DNA of 64,000 nucleotides from Sphaerospermopsis torques-reginae ITEP-024 (lineage in GTDB: Bacteria > Cyanobacteriota > Cyanobacteriia > Cyanobacteriales > Nostocaceae). Below the pieces are notes generated by a model that saw only the letters and a list, made by a program, of their open reading frames with translations, was not told the origin of the DNA and did not search any database. The first letter of the stretch is position 1; the number at the start of each line of letters is the position of its first letter. Position numbers and translations under genes: made by a program. The stretch covers positions 2,294,001-2,358,000 of the forward strand of contig NZ_CP080598.1 of NCBI RefSeq assembly GCF_019598945.1, written 5' to 3'. Below, piece after piece: positions 1 to 7,653 of the stretch.

Positions 1-586
1 AGGTAAAGCTAACCCTGAAGCTAAAATCGTTCCCTTCCGGGGCGAATATTACGAACTCACCCCCGAAAAACGCTATTTGGTCAAAACTCTCATTTATCCA
101 GTTCCTAACCCAGAATTTCCCTTTTTAGGTGTGCATTTTACCCGCATGATTGATAACAGTGTTCATGCTGGTCCCAATGCAGTTTTAAGTTTAAAAAGAG
201 AAGGTTACAAAAAAACCGATTTTGACTTAAAAGACTTTGCAGAAGTAATCACCTATCCTGGTTTTTGGAAACTAGCAGCAAAACACGCAGATGAAGGAAT
301 TAAAGAAATAATTCGCTCCTTTAGTAAAGCTGCTTTTGTGAGAAGTTTACAAAAACTCATTCCCGAAGTGCAAGCAGAAGATTTAGTCCCTACCCATGCA
401 GGAGTTCGCGCTCAAGCATTAATGAACAATGGTTCTTTAGTTGATGATTTTTTAATCATTCAAGGTGAAAACTCTGTTCATGTTTGCAACGCTCCCTCAC
501 CCGCAGCTACATCTTCTTTAGAAATTGGTAAAGCAGTAGTTAACCAAATTCCAGAACAAGCTCATTTAAAAAGCTTAGTTGCTTAA
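1..586 (+). CDS. lhgO: L-2-hydroxyglutarate oxidase, C-terminal part (5' end outside window)
   Basis: The reading frame is open from base 2 and stops at 584-586, giving about 194 residues of the C-terminal half of an LhgO/L2HGDH-type FAD oxidoreductase of the DAO fold. The enzyme oxidises L-2-hydroxyglutarate to 2-oxoglutarate. Recognisable stretches are VPFRGEYYELTPEK near the visible N-end, GVHFTRMIDNSVHAGPNAVL, and the substrate/FAD pocket segment PTHAGVRAQAL with DDFLI and the NAPSPAATSSLEIG helix at the C-terminus. The FAD-binding GxGxxG N-terminus lies outside the window. A terminator overlaps the stop codon, so this gene probably ends its own transcript before the polysaccharide genes. 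Confidence 0.9.
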   Translation, partial: GKANPEAKIVPFRGEYYELTPEKRYLVKTLIYPVPNPEFPFLGVHFTRMIDNSVHAGPNAVLSLKREGYKKTDFDLKDFAEVITYPGFWKLAAKHADEGIKEIIRSFSKAAFVRSLQKLIPEVQAEDLVPTHAGVRAQALMNNGSLVDDFLIIQGENSVHVCNAPSPAATSSLEIGKAVVNQIPEQAHLKSLVA

Positions 587-605
587 AATCCAGATCAGGA
601 TTTTT
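585..605 (+). terminator. Rho-independent terminator after lhgO
   Basis: AAAATCC (585-591) and GGATTTT (598-604) form a perfect 7-bp stem with loop AGATCA. The arm overlaps the TAA stop and the right arm runs into a T-run. Confidence 0.6.
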
Positions 606-634
606 GGAAAAATCATCTCAATTAACCCGCATTT

Positions 635-682
635 TAGATTAACTTCTAGATTAACTTCTAGATTAGCTTCTAGATTAAATTG
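635..682. repeat. 12-bp tandem repeat
   Basis: The unit TAGATTAACTTC occurs twice exactly (635-646, 647-658), then as TAGATTAGCTTC (659-670) and a degenerate fourth copy (671-682). It lies between lhgO and the epimerase gene. Confidence 0.85.
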
Positions 683-751
683 CGGTTAATTATTCATGCT
701 CTAAATTCAGCAGAAAAAACATAATTTCACACCTGGAAAAATTTAAAAGCC

Positions 752-1780
752 ATGAAAATATTAGTCACAGGAACAGAAGGATATTTAGGTTCTTTATTAC
801 CTCCCTTATTAACAGCAAAAGGTCATGAAGTTATCGGAGTAGACACAGGTTTTTATAAAGTAGGTTGGCTATATAACGGAACTGAAATCACAGCTAAAAC
901 CCTCAACAAAGATATTCGTAATATTGCACCTGAAGATTTAGAAGGTGTAGAAGCAATTGTTCATATGGCGGAACTTTCTAACGATCCCACCGGACAATTA
1001 GCACCTCATATTACTTATGAAATTAATCATTTAGGTTCTGTAAGATTAGCTAACTTAGCGAAAACAATGGGAGTGCGTCGCTTTGTTTATATGTCTTCTT
1101 GCAGCGTTTACGGTGTAGCTAGTGAAGGAGATGTAACCGAAGAATCACCTGTAAATCCTCAAACAGCTTACGCTGAATGTAAAACATTAGTAGAAAGAGA
1201 TATTAAACCATTAGCCGATGATGATTTCTCTCCTACCTTCATGCGAAATGCTACCGCTTTTGGTGCTTCTCCCAGAATGCGATTTGATATTGTTTTAAAT
1301 AATTTGTCTGGTTTAGCTTGGACAACAAAAGAAATTAAAATGACCAGCGATGGTACACCTTGGCGGCCATTAGTTCATGCTTTAGATATTTGTAAAGCCA
1401 TTGTTTGTGCCTTAGAAGCACCCAGAGATATTGTTCACAATCAAGTTTTTAATGTGGGAGATACACAAAATAATTATCGGGTGAAAGAAATTGCCGAAAT
1501 TATTGCCGAAACTTTCCCTGGTTGTAAATTAACCTTTGGTCAAAATGGTTCAGATAACCGTAGTTATCGCGTATCTTTTGAAAAGATAAACACAATTTTA
1601 CCAGGATTTAAATGTGATTGGAATGCTCAAAAAGGCGCTCAACAGTTATTTGATTTATTCCGGCAAATAGACATGACTGAAGATACTTTTTTGTTTAGAG
1701 GGTTTACCAGATTAAAGCAATTAGAGTATTTAATTCGTACTCAACAAATTGATCATGATTTTTTCTGGACTACTAAATAA
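752..1780 (+). CDS. NAD-dependent epimerase/dehydratase (extended SDR)
   Basis: This 342-residue cytoplasmic enzyme belongs to the extended short-chain dehydrogenase family that modifies nucleotide sugars. The Rossmann glycine motif GTEGYLG is at residues 7-13, and the catalytic Tyr/Lys appear as YAECK in TAYAECKTLVE, preceded by the SSCSVYG serine segment. The start is ATG with the glycine motif at the normal distance. The exact sugar (rhamnose-, fucose- or CDP-sugar-like) cannot be told from sequence alone. It sits at the head of the HEP-type polysaccharide island; comparable epimerases occupy this position in the PCC 7120 island (from memory). A terminator-like hairpin follows the stop. 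Confidence 0.85.
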   Translation: MKILVTGTEGYLGSLLPPLLTAKGHEVIGVDTGFYKVGWLYNGTEITAKTLNKDIRNIAPEDLEGVEAIVHMAELSNDPTGQLAPHITYEINHLGSVRLANLAKTMGVRRFVYMSSCSVYGVASEGDVTEESPVNPQTAYAECKTLVERDIKPLADDDFSPTFMRNATAFGASPRMRFDIVLNNLSGLAWTTKEIKMTSDGTPWRPLVHALDICKAIVCALEAPRDIVHNQVFNVGDTQNNYRVKEIAEIIAETFPGCKLTFGQNGSDNRSYRVSFEKINTILPGFKCDWNAQKGAQQLFDLFRQIDMTEDTFLFRGFTRLKQLEYLIRTQQIDHDFFWTTK

Positions 1781-1810
1781 ACTAGGCATTTATTAAGAAT
1801 CAACTTAAAT

Positions 1811-1842
1811 TTCCGAATCAATATTTTTGGTTCGGAATTTTA
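1811..1842 (+). terminator. Terminator-like hairpin
   Basis: TTCCGAA (1811-1817) pairs with TTCGGAA (1831-1837), followed by a short T-rich stretch. It lies 30 bp after the epimerase stop. Confidence 0.45.
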
Positions 1843-1902
1843 TAAGCATTTACCATCTGTGCTATCAATAATAAACTGGGATTTTAGGATAAATATTCCA
1901 CC

Positions 1903-2913
1903 ATGAACAAATTACTGACTATTGCTATTCCCACTTATAATCGTGCAGATTTACTAGATAAGCAACTAGAGTGGTTATCTCAAGCTATTAAAGGTTATGA
2001 ATCTGAGTGTGAGATATTTGTTTCTGATAATTGTTCTAGTGATCACACTCAGGAAATTATCCAAAAATGGCAAGAAAATATCAAAAATGTTAATTTTAAA
2101 TCTAATAGACATATTGAGAATTTGGGCGTAATGAAAAATATCATGTATTGCCTCAGTTCTGCAACAACTAAATATGTTTGGACAATTGGCGATGATGATC
2201 CAATTCAAGATAGAGCAATTGGTTATGTGCTAGATAAACTCAAAAAACATCAAGAATTATCATTATTATTTCTCAATTTTTCTGGCAGAAATAAAATTAC
2301 TGGTGAAGCAGTACATCCACCGACAATAGTTGGTAATCGTTGGTTTGATGTTGATAATGAAGATGGTACAGGAGATGGTAAAACGATATTTGAATATTGT
2401 TTTACTAAAAGTGTAGGAGCAGTTATTTTTTTGTCATCCTCAATTTACAGAACTGACTTAGTAAAACGCGCTCTGCAAATTTGGCCAAATGCTATTAATA
2501 ATTGGATATCTTTAGCATATTTAGCTGGTTATTGTGCTGCTAATGGCAAAGTAATAGTTAGTAAAGAGACTTATTTAGAATGTATTGTTGGTGTCAGTTA
2601 TTGGCAAAAAGAACCAAAATCTGCGCTGTTAATGCAGTATAAACATATTCCCGAAGTGGTTTTCAAGCTACACGAAAATGGATATTCTAAACGATTCTAT
2701 GCCCAAATGATGGTACAGAACTTTCAACAAGTTAATTTAAAAGTCTTCTTGGGTGCTTTGAGAAGATGGCCAATTTCTGCTATTCAAACAGTTGTTCCTT
2801 TTTTAGCTGTAGTCAGTATTTCTGCTGTAGAAGTTATGGCTGCTCCTGAAGCAAAAATTGCTGAATGTCATCATCAAACATCAAGTCAAATTGTGCGCCG
2901 CAATAAAGAATAA
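1903..2913 (+). CDS. Family 2 glycosyltransferase
   Basis: The 336-residue protein has the GT-A signature of GT2 enzymes: TIAIPTYNRADLLDKQL at residues 6-22, SDNCSSDHT near 41-49, and the metal/nucleotide-binding acidic triad in TIGDDDPIQD near residue 100. It should transfer a sugar from a nucleotide donor to the growing repeat unit at the inner face of the membrane. The C-terminal third is poorly conserved and has a hydrophobic stretch (VVPFLAVVSISAV) that may attach it to the membrane. Only 9 bp separate it from the oxygenase gene downstream, so the two are probably co-transcribed. Donor and acceptor are unknown. Confidence 0.85.
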   Translation: MNKLLTIAIPTYNRADLLDKQLEWLSQAIKGYESECEIFVSDNCSSDHTQEIIQKWQENIKNVNFKSNRHIENLGVMKNIMYCLSSATTKYVWTIGDDDPIQDRAIGYVLDKLKKHQELSLLFLNFSGRNKITGEAVHPPTIVGNRWFDVDNEDGTGDGKTIFEYCFTKSVGAVIFLSSSIYRTDLVKRALQIWPNAINNWISLAYLAGYCAANGKVIVSKETYLECIVGVSYWQKEPKSALLMQYKHIPEVVFKLHENGYSKRFYAQMMVQNFQQVNLKVFLGALRRWPISAIQTVVPFLAVVSISAVEVMAAPEAKIAECHHQTSSQIVRRNKE

Positions 2914-2922
2914 ATCAGGAAA

Positions 2923-3777
2923 ATGAAGATACTAGAAACTCTTAAAAACAAAATAAATACGCTCACCTCTGAGTTAAATTATCGAGTAGCATTAGCTAAA
3001 CATAAGCACAATTTATCTGTGTTATCTTCTGGGGATCAATTAATTGCCCAAACCCTAAAAAGAGAAGGTGTTTATATTACGTCTTTGGAGGATTTAGGAT
3101 TACCATCAACTGCACAAATGTTAGAGAGTGCTAACTATTATGCAGCAACCATAAAAAGTCCTAGAAGTGTACAATCAGGGTATAGTTTACCCCAAATTTA
3201 TACAGTTACAGACTTACCAGAATTTTTTACCTGGGGCATTGAAAAACGGTTGCAAAATATCATCGAAAACTATATAGGTTTACCTATAGCTTTTCATGGT
3301 GTTCATGTCAGAAAAGATTTTCCCAATGAAGAGCAATCACAAACATTACTGTGGCATAAAGATTCAGAAGATCGCCGGATGATGAAAGTCATTATCTATT
3401 TACATGATGTGACTGAAAAACATGGTGCTTTTGAATATATACCCATGCCCAAAAATCCTAGAGAATTTTTCAATTATTATCGTGTTGATTACGACCTTTG
3501 GAAGTCTAATTTTTTAGGAATTAATGATCAACAAATGATGAATATTATTCCTAAAAAAGAATGGAAATATTGTACAGGGAAAGCGGGAACTGTGATTTTT
3601 GTAGATCCCAGAAATGTTTTACATCATGGTACTGTCAGAAGCGAGGAACGTTCAACGGTGTTTTTTGTATACACTGCTAACCCACCAAAACATCCAGAAC
3701 TTTGTAATCAATACCATGATGATACTTTCATCAAACCCAATAAGCAATTTATCCCTGAAGCTGTGGAAAAAGGTTAG
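2923..3777 (+). CDS. Phytanoyl-CoA-dioxygenase-like 2-oxoglutarate/Fe(II) oxygenase
   Basis: The 284-residue protein shows the 2-His-1-carboxylate iron site of the cupin-fold oxygenases: HKDSED (HxD) in LLWHKDSEDRRMMKVI, and a distal His in VLHHGTVRSEERSTVFF, whose arginine would bind the 2-oxoglutarate carboxylate. Such enzymes hydroxylate or desaturate a substrate using O2 and 2-oxoglutarate. It is tightly packed behind a glycosyltransferase (9 bp gap, AGGA ribosome site), which suggests a substrate in polysaccharide or glycolipid synthesis, but none can be named. The N-terminal 90 residues look helical and are not part of the core fold. Confidence 0.75.
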   Translation: MKILETLKNKINTLTSELNYRVALAKHKHNLSVLSSGDQLIAQTLKREGVYITSLEDLGLPSTAQMLESANYYAATIKSPRSVQSGYSLPQIYTVTDLPEFFTWGIEKRLQNIIENYIGLPIAFHGVHVRKDFPNEEQSQTLLWHKDSEDRRMMKVIIYLHDVTEKHGAFEYIPMPKNPREFFNYYRVDYDLWKSNFLGINDQQMMNIIPKKEWKYCTGKAGTVIFVDPRNVLHHGTVRSEERSTVFFVYTANPPKHPELCNQYHDDTFIKPNKQFIPEAVEKG

Positions 3778-3785
3778 TAAATTAT

Positions 3786-3881
3786 ATTGGTGATTGGTGA
3801 TTGGGTAATCAATTTTATGTTTTCCAATTACCCATTACCAATTACCCATTACCAATTACCCATTACCAATTACCCATTACC
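3786..3881. repeat. Short tandem heptamer array (STRR)
   Basis: TTGGTGA/TTGGGTA units at 3786-3808 are followed by alternating CCAATTA and CCCATTA heptamers at 3824-3881. The two segments are roughly inverted relative to one another and fill the gap before rfbC. Confidence 0.9.
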
Positions 3882-3894
3882 TTTTTGAAAAACT

Positions 3895-4440
3895 ATGATT
3901 TTTACAGAAACAAATCTTCCTGGAGCATTCATTATTGACTTAGAAGAAAAACCAGATCATCGTGGTTTTTTTGCTCGGACTTTCTGCGCTCAAGAATTTG
4001 CTGAACATGGTTTAAAGCCAACTGTTGCCCAATGTAATCTTTCTTTTAATCATAAAAAAGGCACATTGCGAGGAATGCACTATCAAATTGCACCCGCAAC
4101 TGAAACAAAATTAATTCGTTGTACTCAGGGGGCAATTTATGATGTAATTGTGGATATGCGTCCTGAATCTCCAACATATCTGTCGCATATTGGTGTGGAA
4201 CTGAGTGCAGAAAATCGCCGCGCTTTATATGTACCAGAAATGTTTGCTCATGGCTATCAAGCTTTAACAGATGGGGCTGAAGTTGTTTATCAAGTGGGTG
4301 AATTTTACACCCCTGGTTATGAGCGTGGTTTGCTTTTTGATGATCCACTTTTAGGAATTTCTTGGCCTTTGGCTGTCACTGAAATATCTGAAAAAGATCG
4401 CAATTGGTCTTTACTAGAATCTATTTTAATAGGAGTTTAA
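3895..4440 (+). CDS. rfbC: dTDP-4-dehydrorhamnose 3,5-epimerase
   Basis: The 181-residue protein has the usual length and cupin core of RmlC/RfbC. Visible family features are DHRGFFARTFCAQEF (residues 21-35), the RGMHYQ strand carrying the catalytic histidine, the following lysine in ETKLIRC, and FAHGYQAL near residue 120. It epimerises C3 and C5 of dTDP-4-dehydro-6-deoxyglucose toward rhamnose, or acts on a related CDP/dTDP sugar. The next gene begins 1 bp after its stop, so both form one transcription unit. It supplies an activated deoxysugar for the polysaccharide island. Confidence 0.92.
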   Translation: MIFTETNLPGAFIIDLEEKPDHRGFFARTFCAQEFAEHGLKPTVAQCNLSFNHKKGTLRGMHYQIAPATETKLIRCTQGAIYDVIVDMRPESPTYLSHIGVELSAENRRALYVPEMFAHGYQALTDGAEVVYQVGEFYTPGYERGLLFDDPLLGISWPLAVTEISEKDRNWSLLESILIGV

Positions 4441-4441
4441 A

Positions 4442-5755
4442 ATGATTATTGTTGATAAAGCTTTACAAGCTCGTGCTGAATTAGGAAACCCTGTAAAAGT
4501 AGCAATGATTGGTGCTGGTTTTATGGGTCGGGGAATTGCCAATCAAATTATTAATTCCGTTCCCGGAATGGAATTAGTTGCGATTGCAAACCGACACATT
4601 GAGACAGCAAAAAGAGCTTATTTAGAAGCAGGAATTGAGAATTTTCAAACTGTTTCTAGTGTAGTAGATTTAGAAGAGGCGATCGCTCAAGGTGGATATG
4701 CAGTAACAGAAGATGCAATGTTACTGTGTGCAGCAGAAGGAATAGATGCAATTATTGAAGTTACAGGAACAATTGAATATGCTGCTCATTTAGTCATGAG
4801 AGCGATCGCCCATCAAAAGCATATCATTTTAATGAATGCAGAATTAGATGGAACAATTGGACTAATTCTCAAAGTTCATGCTGACCGCGCTGGAGTGATT
4901 TTAACAGCTTGTGATGGTGATCAACCAGGGGTAGAAATGAACCTCTACCGCTTTGTGAAAAGCATCGGTTTAACACCCTTATTGTGTGGCAATATTAAAG
5001 GTTTACAAGACCCCTATCGTAACCCTACAACTCAAGCCGGTTTTGCTCAACGTTGGGGACAAAATCCCGCAATGGTGACAAGTTTTGCAGACGGTACAAA
5101 AATTTCCTTTGAACAAGCAATTGTTGCTAACGGCACAGGAATGAAAGTCGCAAAACGGGGAATGTTAGGCTATGAATACACAGGTCATGTTGATGAAATG
5201 ACCAAAATGTATGACATAGATAAACTCAAAGAATTAGGCGGTATTGTTGACTATGTAGTAGGAACAAAACCCAGTCCTGGAGTATTTGTTTTTGCTACCC
5301 ATGAAGACCCCAAACAAAGACATTATCTCAATCTTTATAAATTAGGTGAAGGACCCCTTTATAGTTTCTATACTCCCTATCACCTTTGCCATTTTGAAGT
5401 ACCCCTTTCTGTCGCCCGTGCAGTATTATTTCATGATGCTGTATTAGCTCCCATAGCAGGTCCAGTAGTAGATGTTGTTGCTACTGCCAAAATTGATTTA
5501 AAAGCTGGAGAAACATTAGATGGCATTGGTTATTATATGACCTATGGACAATGTGAAAATTCAGAAATTGTGCAGCGAGAAAATTTACTACCAATGGGGA
5601 TAGCAGAAGGATGTCGCTTAAAGCGTGATATTGAGAAAGATCAAGTCCTCACTTATGATGATGTAGAACTTCCAGAAGGTAGACTTTGTGACAGATTACG
5701 TGCTGAACAAACAGCTTATTTTGGTCCTGCGAAAACTTTAGCAGGTGTCAAATAA
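4442..5755 (+). CDS. COG4091-type NAD(P)-dependent oxidoreductase with SAF domain
   Basis: The 437-residue protein starts with a Rossmann motif (VAMIGAGFMGRGIANQI, about residues 20-36) and resembles the predicted homoserine dehydrogenase-like family with a C-terminal SAF domain (about residues 350-437: LKAGETLDGIGYY, LPMGIAEGCRLKRDI, DDVELPEG). A GGAG ribosome site precedes ATG 4442. These proteins often sit next to RfbC-type epimerases in glycan clusters, suggesting a role in making an unusual sugar rather than in threonine synthesis; that is inference. A strong terminator lies 112 bp downstream and closes the rfbC unit. Confidence 0.8.
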   Translation: MIIVDKALQARAELGNPVKVAMIGAGFMGRGIANQIINSVPGMELVAIANRHIETAKRAYLEAGIENFQTVSSVVDLEEAIAQGGYAVTEDAMLLCAAEGIDAIIEVTGTIEYAAHLVMRAIAHQKHIILMNAELDGTIGLILKVHADRAGVILTACDGDQPGVEMNLYRFVKSIGLTPLLCGNIKGLQDPYRNPTTQAGFAQRWGQNPAMVTSFADGTKISFEQAIVANGTGMKVAKRGMLGYEYTGHVDEMTKMYDIDKLKELGGIVDYVVGTKPSPGVFVFATHEDPKQRHYLNLYKLGEGPLYSFYTPYHLCHFEVPLSVARAVLFHDAVLAPIAGPVVDVVATAKIDLKAGETLDGIGYYMTYGQCENSEIVQRENLLPMGIAEGCRLKRDIEKDQVLTYDDVELPEGRLCDRLRAEQTAYFGPAKTLAGVK

Positions 5756-5866
5756 AGTAAAAAATTAACCACAAAACGTAAGCATTCAGCAGTCAGTGAG
5801 AAAGAAGAAAATCATCAATAACAACTGATTACTGATAGCTGAATACTTAGATCAAAACTGAAATTT

Positions 5867-5899
5867 AGCCCCCTTGTGTTGGGGGCTGAAAATTTTTTA
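5867..5899 (+). terminator. Strong Rho-independent terminator
   Basis: AGCCCCC (5867-5873) and GGGGGCT (5881-5887) form a perfect GC-rich 7-bp stem with loop TTGTGTT, followed by GAAAA and a T-run at 5893-5898. Confidence 0.8.
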
Positions 5900-6395
5900 T
5901 CACTGAGATTTGAACAAATTGATCTTTTTGTTCAAAACGAGCAAATCAACGAGACTTGACCTGGTATTCTGTTACAACTTCCAGTTTGATCGGAAAAATT
6001 AAAATTTTTATTAACAAGTATCTACCTAGTTAAAAAACACCAAAGGCGAAATATCAACATATCTATAGAGTAGATTTTTCGTGGTTTGCCAATGGTATTG
6101 TCAAATCCCTTTGGTTGTACTAATTACTAACACTATAAATGCCTGATTAAGTAATGTAATTGAATGTACAAACCTTGTGGGTTTTGCCATTCATCAAATT
6201 AGCAGTGCGATAGCTAGACTAACCAAAGCTATCAGACACTTGCTACACTGACGTTGCAGCTTGTAACTACCTAAGGACGGGTTTAGTACAGACATAATAC
6301 TGCTATAAACATAGAGATTATTAACATCTGTACACCCTGATGCAACATCCAATAATTTAGTCAAATAGTCAACACTTTCGTATAAGGCATCATCC
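5900..6395. other. Intergenic region upstream of a GT4 gene
   Basis: About 500 bp without a convincing gene. It is AT-rich and must carry the promoter for the gene at 6396, but I see no clear promoter or complete NtcA site; GTA-N9-TAC at 6286-6300 has the wrong spacing. The 110 bp before it (5756-5866) hold short CAGTCAGT/CTGATTACTGATAGCTGA-like repeats. Confidence 0.5.
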
Positions 6396-7496
6396 ATGAA
6401 AATAGCTCTAGTCCATGATTACTTAACCCAGCGCGGTGGGGCAGAGCGAGTGTTTGAATTGCTTTGTAAACGCTACCCCGAAGCCGACATTTTCACATCC
6501 TTGTATGATCCTCAAAAAACAATTGATCTGGGTGAACGTTTAGTTAAAACAACTTTCTTACAAAATATTCCCGGTGCTGCCAAGTATTTTCGTGTGATGG
6601 CTCCTCTTTACTTTCCTGCCTTTCGAGCCTTAAATTTAGAAGACTACGATTTAATTATCAGTAGTAGTACAAGTTTTGCCAAAGCAGTGCGTAAAAAACC
6701 ACAGGCAAAGCACATTTGTTTCTGTCATAATGTCACTCGTTTCCTATGGGATACAGAAACTTATTTAAGGGAGTATGGAGACTATCGCTATTTTGCCCCC
6801 TTAATTGAAAAAATATTTGCAATGATGAGAAATGTAGACTTGAAATATTCTCAAGAACCAGACCTCTACATTGCTAATTCCAGCGTTGTTGCCCGTCGCA
6901 TTCAGAAAATTTACGGCAAACAAGCAATTGTGATTAACTATCCAATTGATACAAATCAGTTTGTTTTTTCTAATACTAAGGATGAATACTACTTGGCATC
7001 GGCGCGGATGATAAGTTATAAACGTCTTGATATAATAGTCGAGGCTTTTAATTGGTTAGGGTGGAATTTATTAATATCAGGTGACGGACCCGAACTAGAA
7101 AGGTTAAAATCGAAAGCATTAGGCAATATTGAATTTTTAGGTCACGTTACTGATAGCAAACGTAAAGACTTATTTTCTAGTGCTAAGTCGATTATTGTTG
7201 CAGCTTTAGAAGACTATGGATTAGTTCCAGTAGAAGCAAATGCTAGTGGAACTCCAGTGATTGCCTATGGAGCCGGTGGGGTATTAGATACTCAGATACC
7301 TGGTAAAACTGGAGTTTTTTTTAAGAGACAAACACCTGATTCTCTACAAGCCGCATTATTAGAAGCTAGAGGCATATCTTGGAATTACGAAAATATTCGT
7401 AATCATGCCGTAAACAATTTTTCAGAACAAGCATTCTTCTCTAAAGTTGAGGATATTCTTGTTCAATTTGCTGGTGTGCATCACTCATTTATTTAA
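6396..7496 (+). CDS. Family 4 glycosyltransferase
   Basis: The 366-residue protein is a GT-B fold GT4 enzyme: MKIALVHDYLTQRGGAERV is the N-terminal acceptor-side glycine loop, SSTSFAKAVRKKP and HICFCHNVTRFLWD follow, and the donor site EDYGLVPVEANASGTPVIAYGAGGVLDT (near residues 273-300) carries the E-x7-E type motif. The pattern matches mannosyltransferases of the WbaZ kind, but the sugar is not proven. It has its own upstream region behind a strong terminator. It probably adds one sugar to the lipid-linked repeat unit before export. Confidence 0.88.
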   Translation: MKIALVHDYLTQRGGAERVFELLCKRYPEADIFTSLYDPQKTIDLGERLVKTTFLQNIPGAAKYFRVMAPLYFPAFRALNLEDYDLIISSSTSFAKAVRKKPQAKHICFCHNVTRFLWDTETYLREYGDYRYFAPLIEKIFAMMRNVDLKYSQEPDLYIANSSVVARRIQKIYGKQAIVINYPIDTNQFVFSNTKDEYYLASARMISYKRLDIIVEAFNWLGWNLLISGDGPELERLKSKALGNIEFLGHVTDSKRKDLFSSAKSIIVAALEDYGLVPVEANASGTPVIAYGAGGVLDTQIPGKTGVFFKRQTPDSLQAALLEARGISWNYENIRNHAVNNFSEQAFFSKVEDILVQFAGVHHSFI

Positions 7497-7532
7497 CTGG
7501 TTAGCTTCACCCTTAAACAATGGAAAATTAAC

Positions 7533-7606
7533 AATAGACAATTGACAATTACCTCTGGAGCAAATGAAAAAACTGTCAATTGTCAATTATCAATTATCAA
7601 TTGATA
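7533..7606. repeat. Inverted short-repeat array
   Basis: CAATAGACAATTGACAATT-type units (7533-7550) face TGTCAATTGTCAATTATCAA-type units (about 7573-7604). The pair can fold into a hairpin before the copolymerase gene. Confidence 0.75.
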
Positions 7607-7653
7607 AAGGGTAGCAAACTAAGCATAGCGTCTCCCACAGAAGGATAATAAAA

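Noticed and set aside
6286-6300. Possible NtcA site GTA-N-TAC before a GT4 gene
   Set aside because: The spacer is nine bases instead of the eight required for the NtcA consensus.
6194-6397. 67-codon frame on the - strand before a GT4 gene
   Set aside because: No ribosome site, no recognisable protein features, and it overlaps the start of the GT4 gene; most likely chance.
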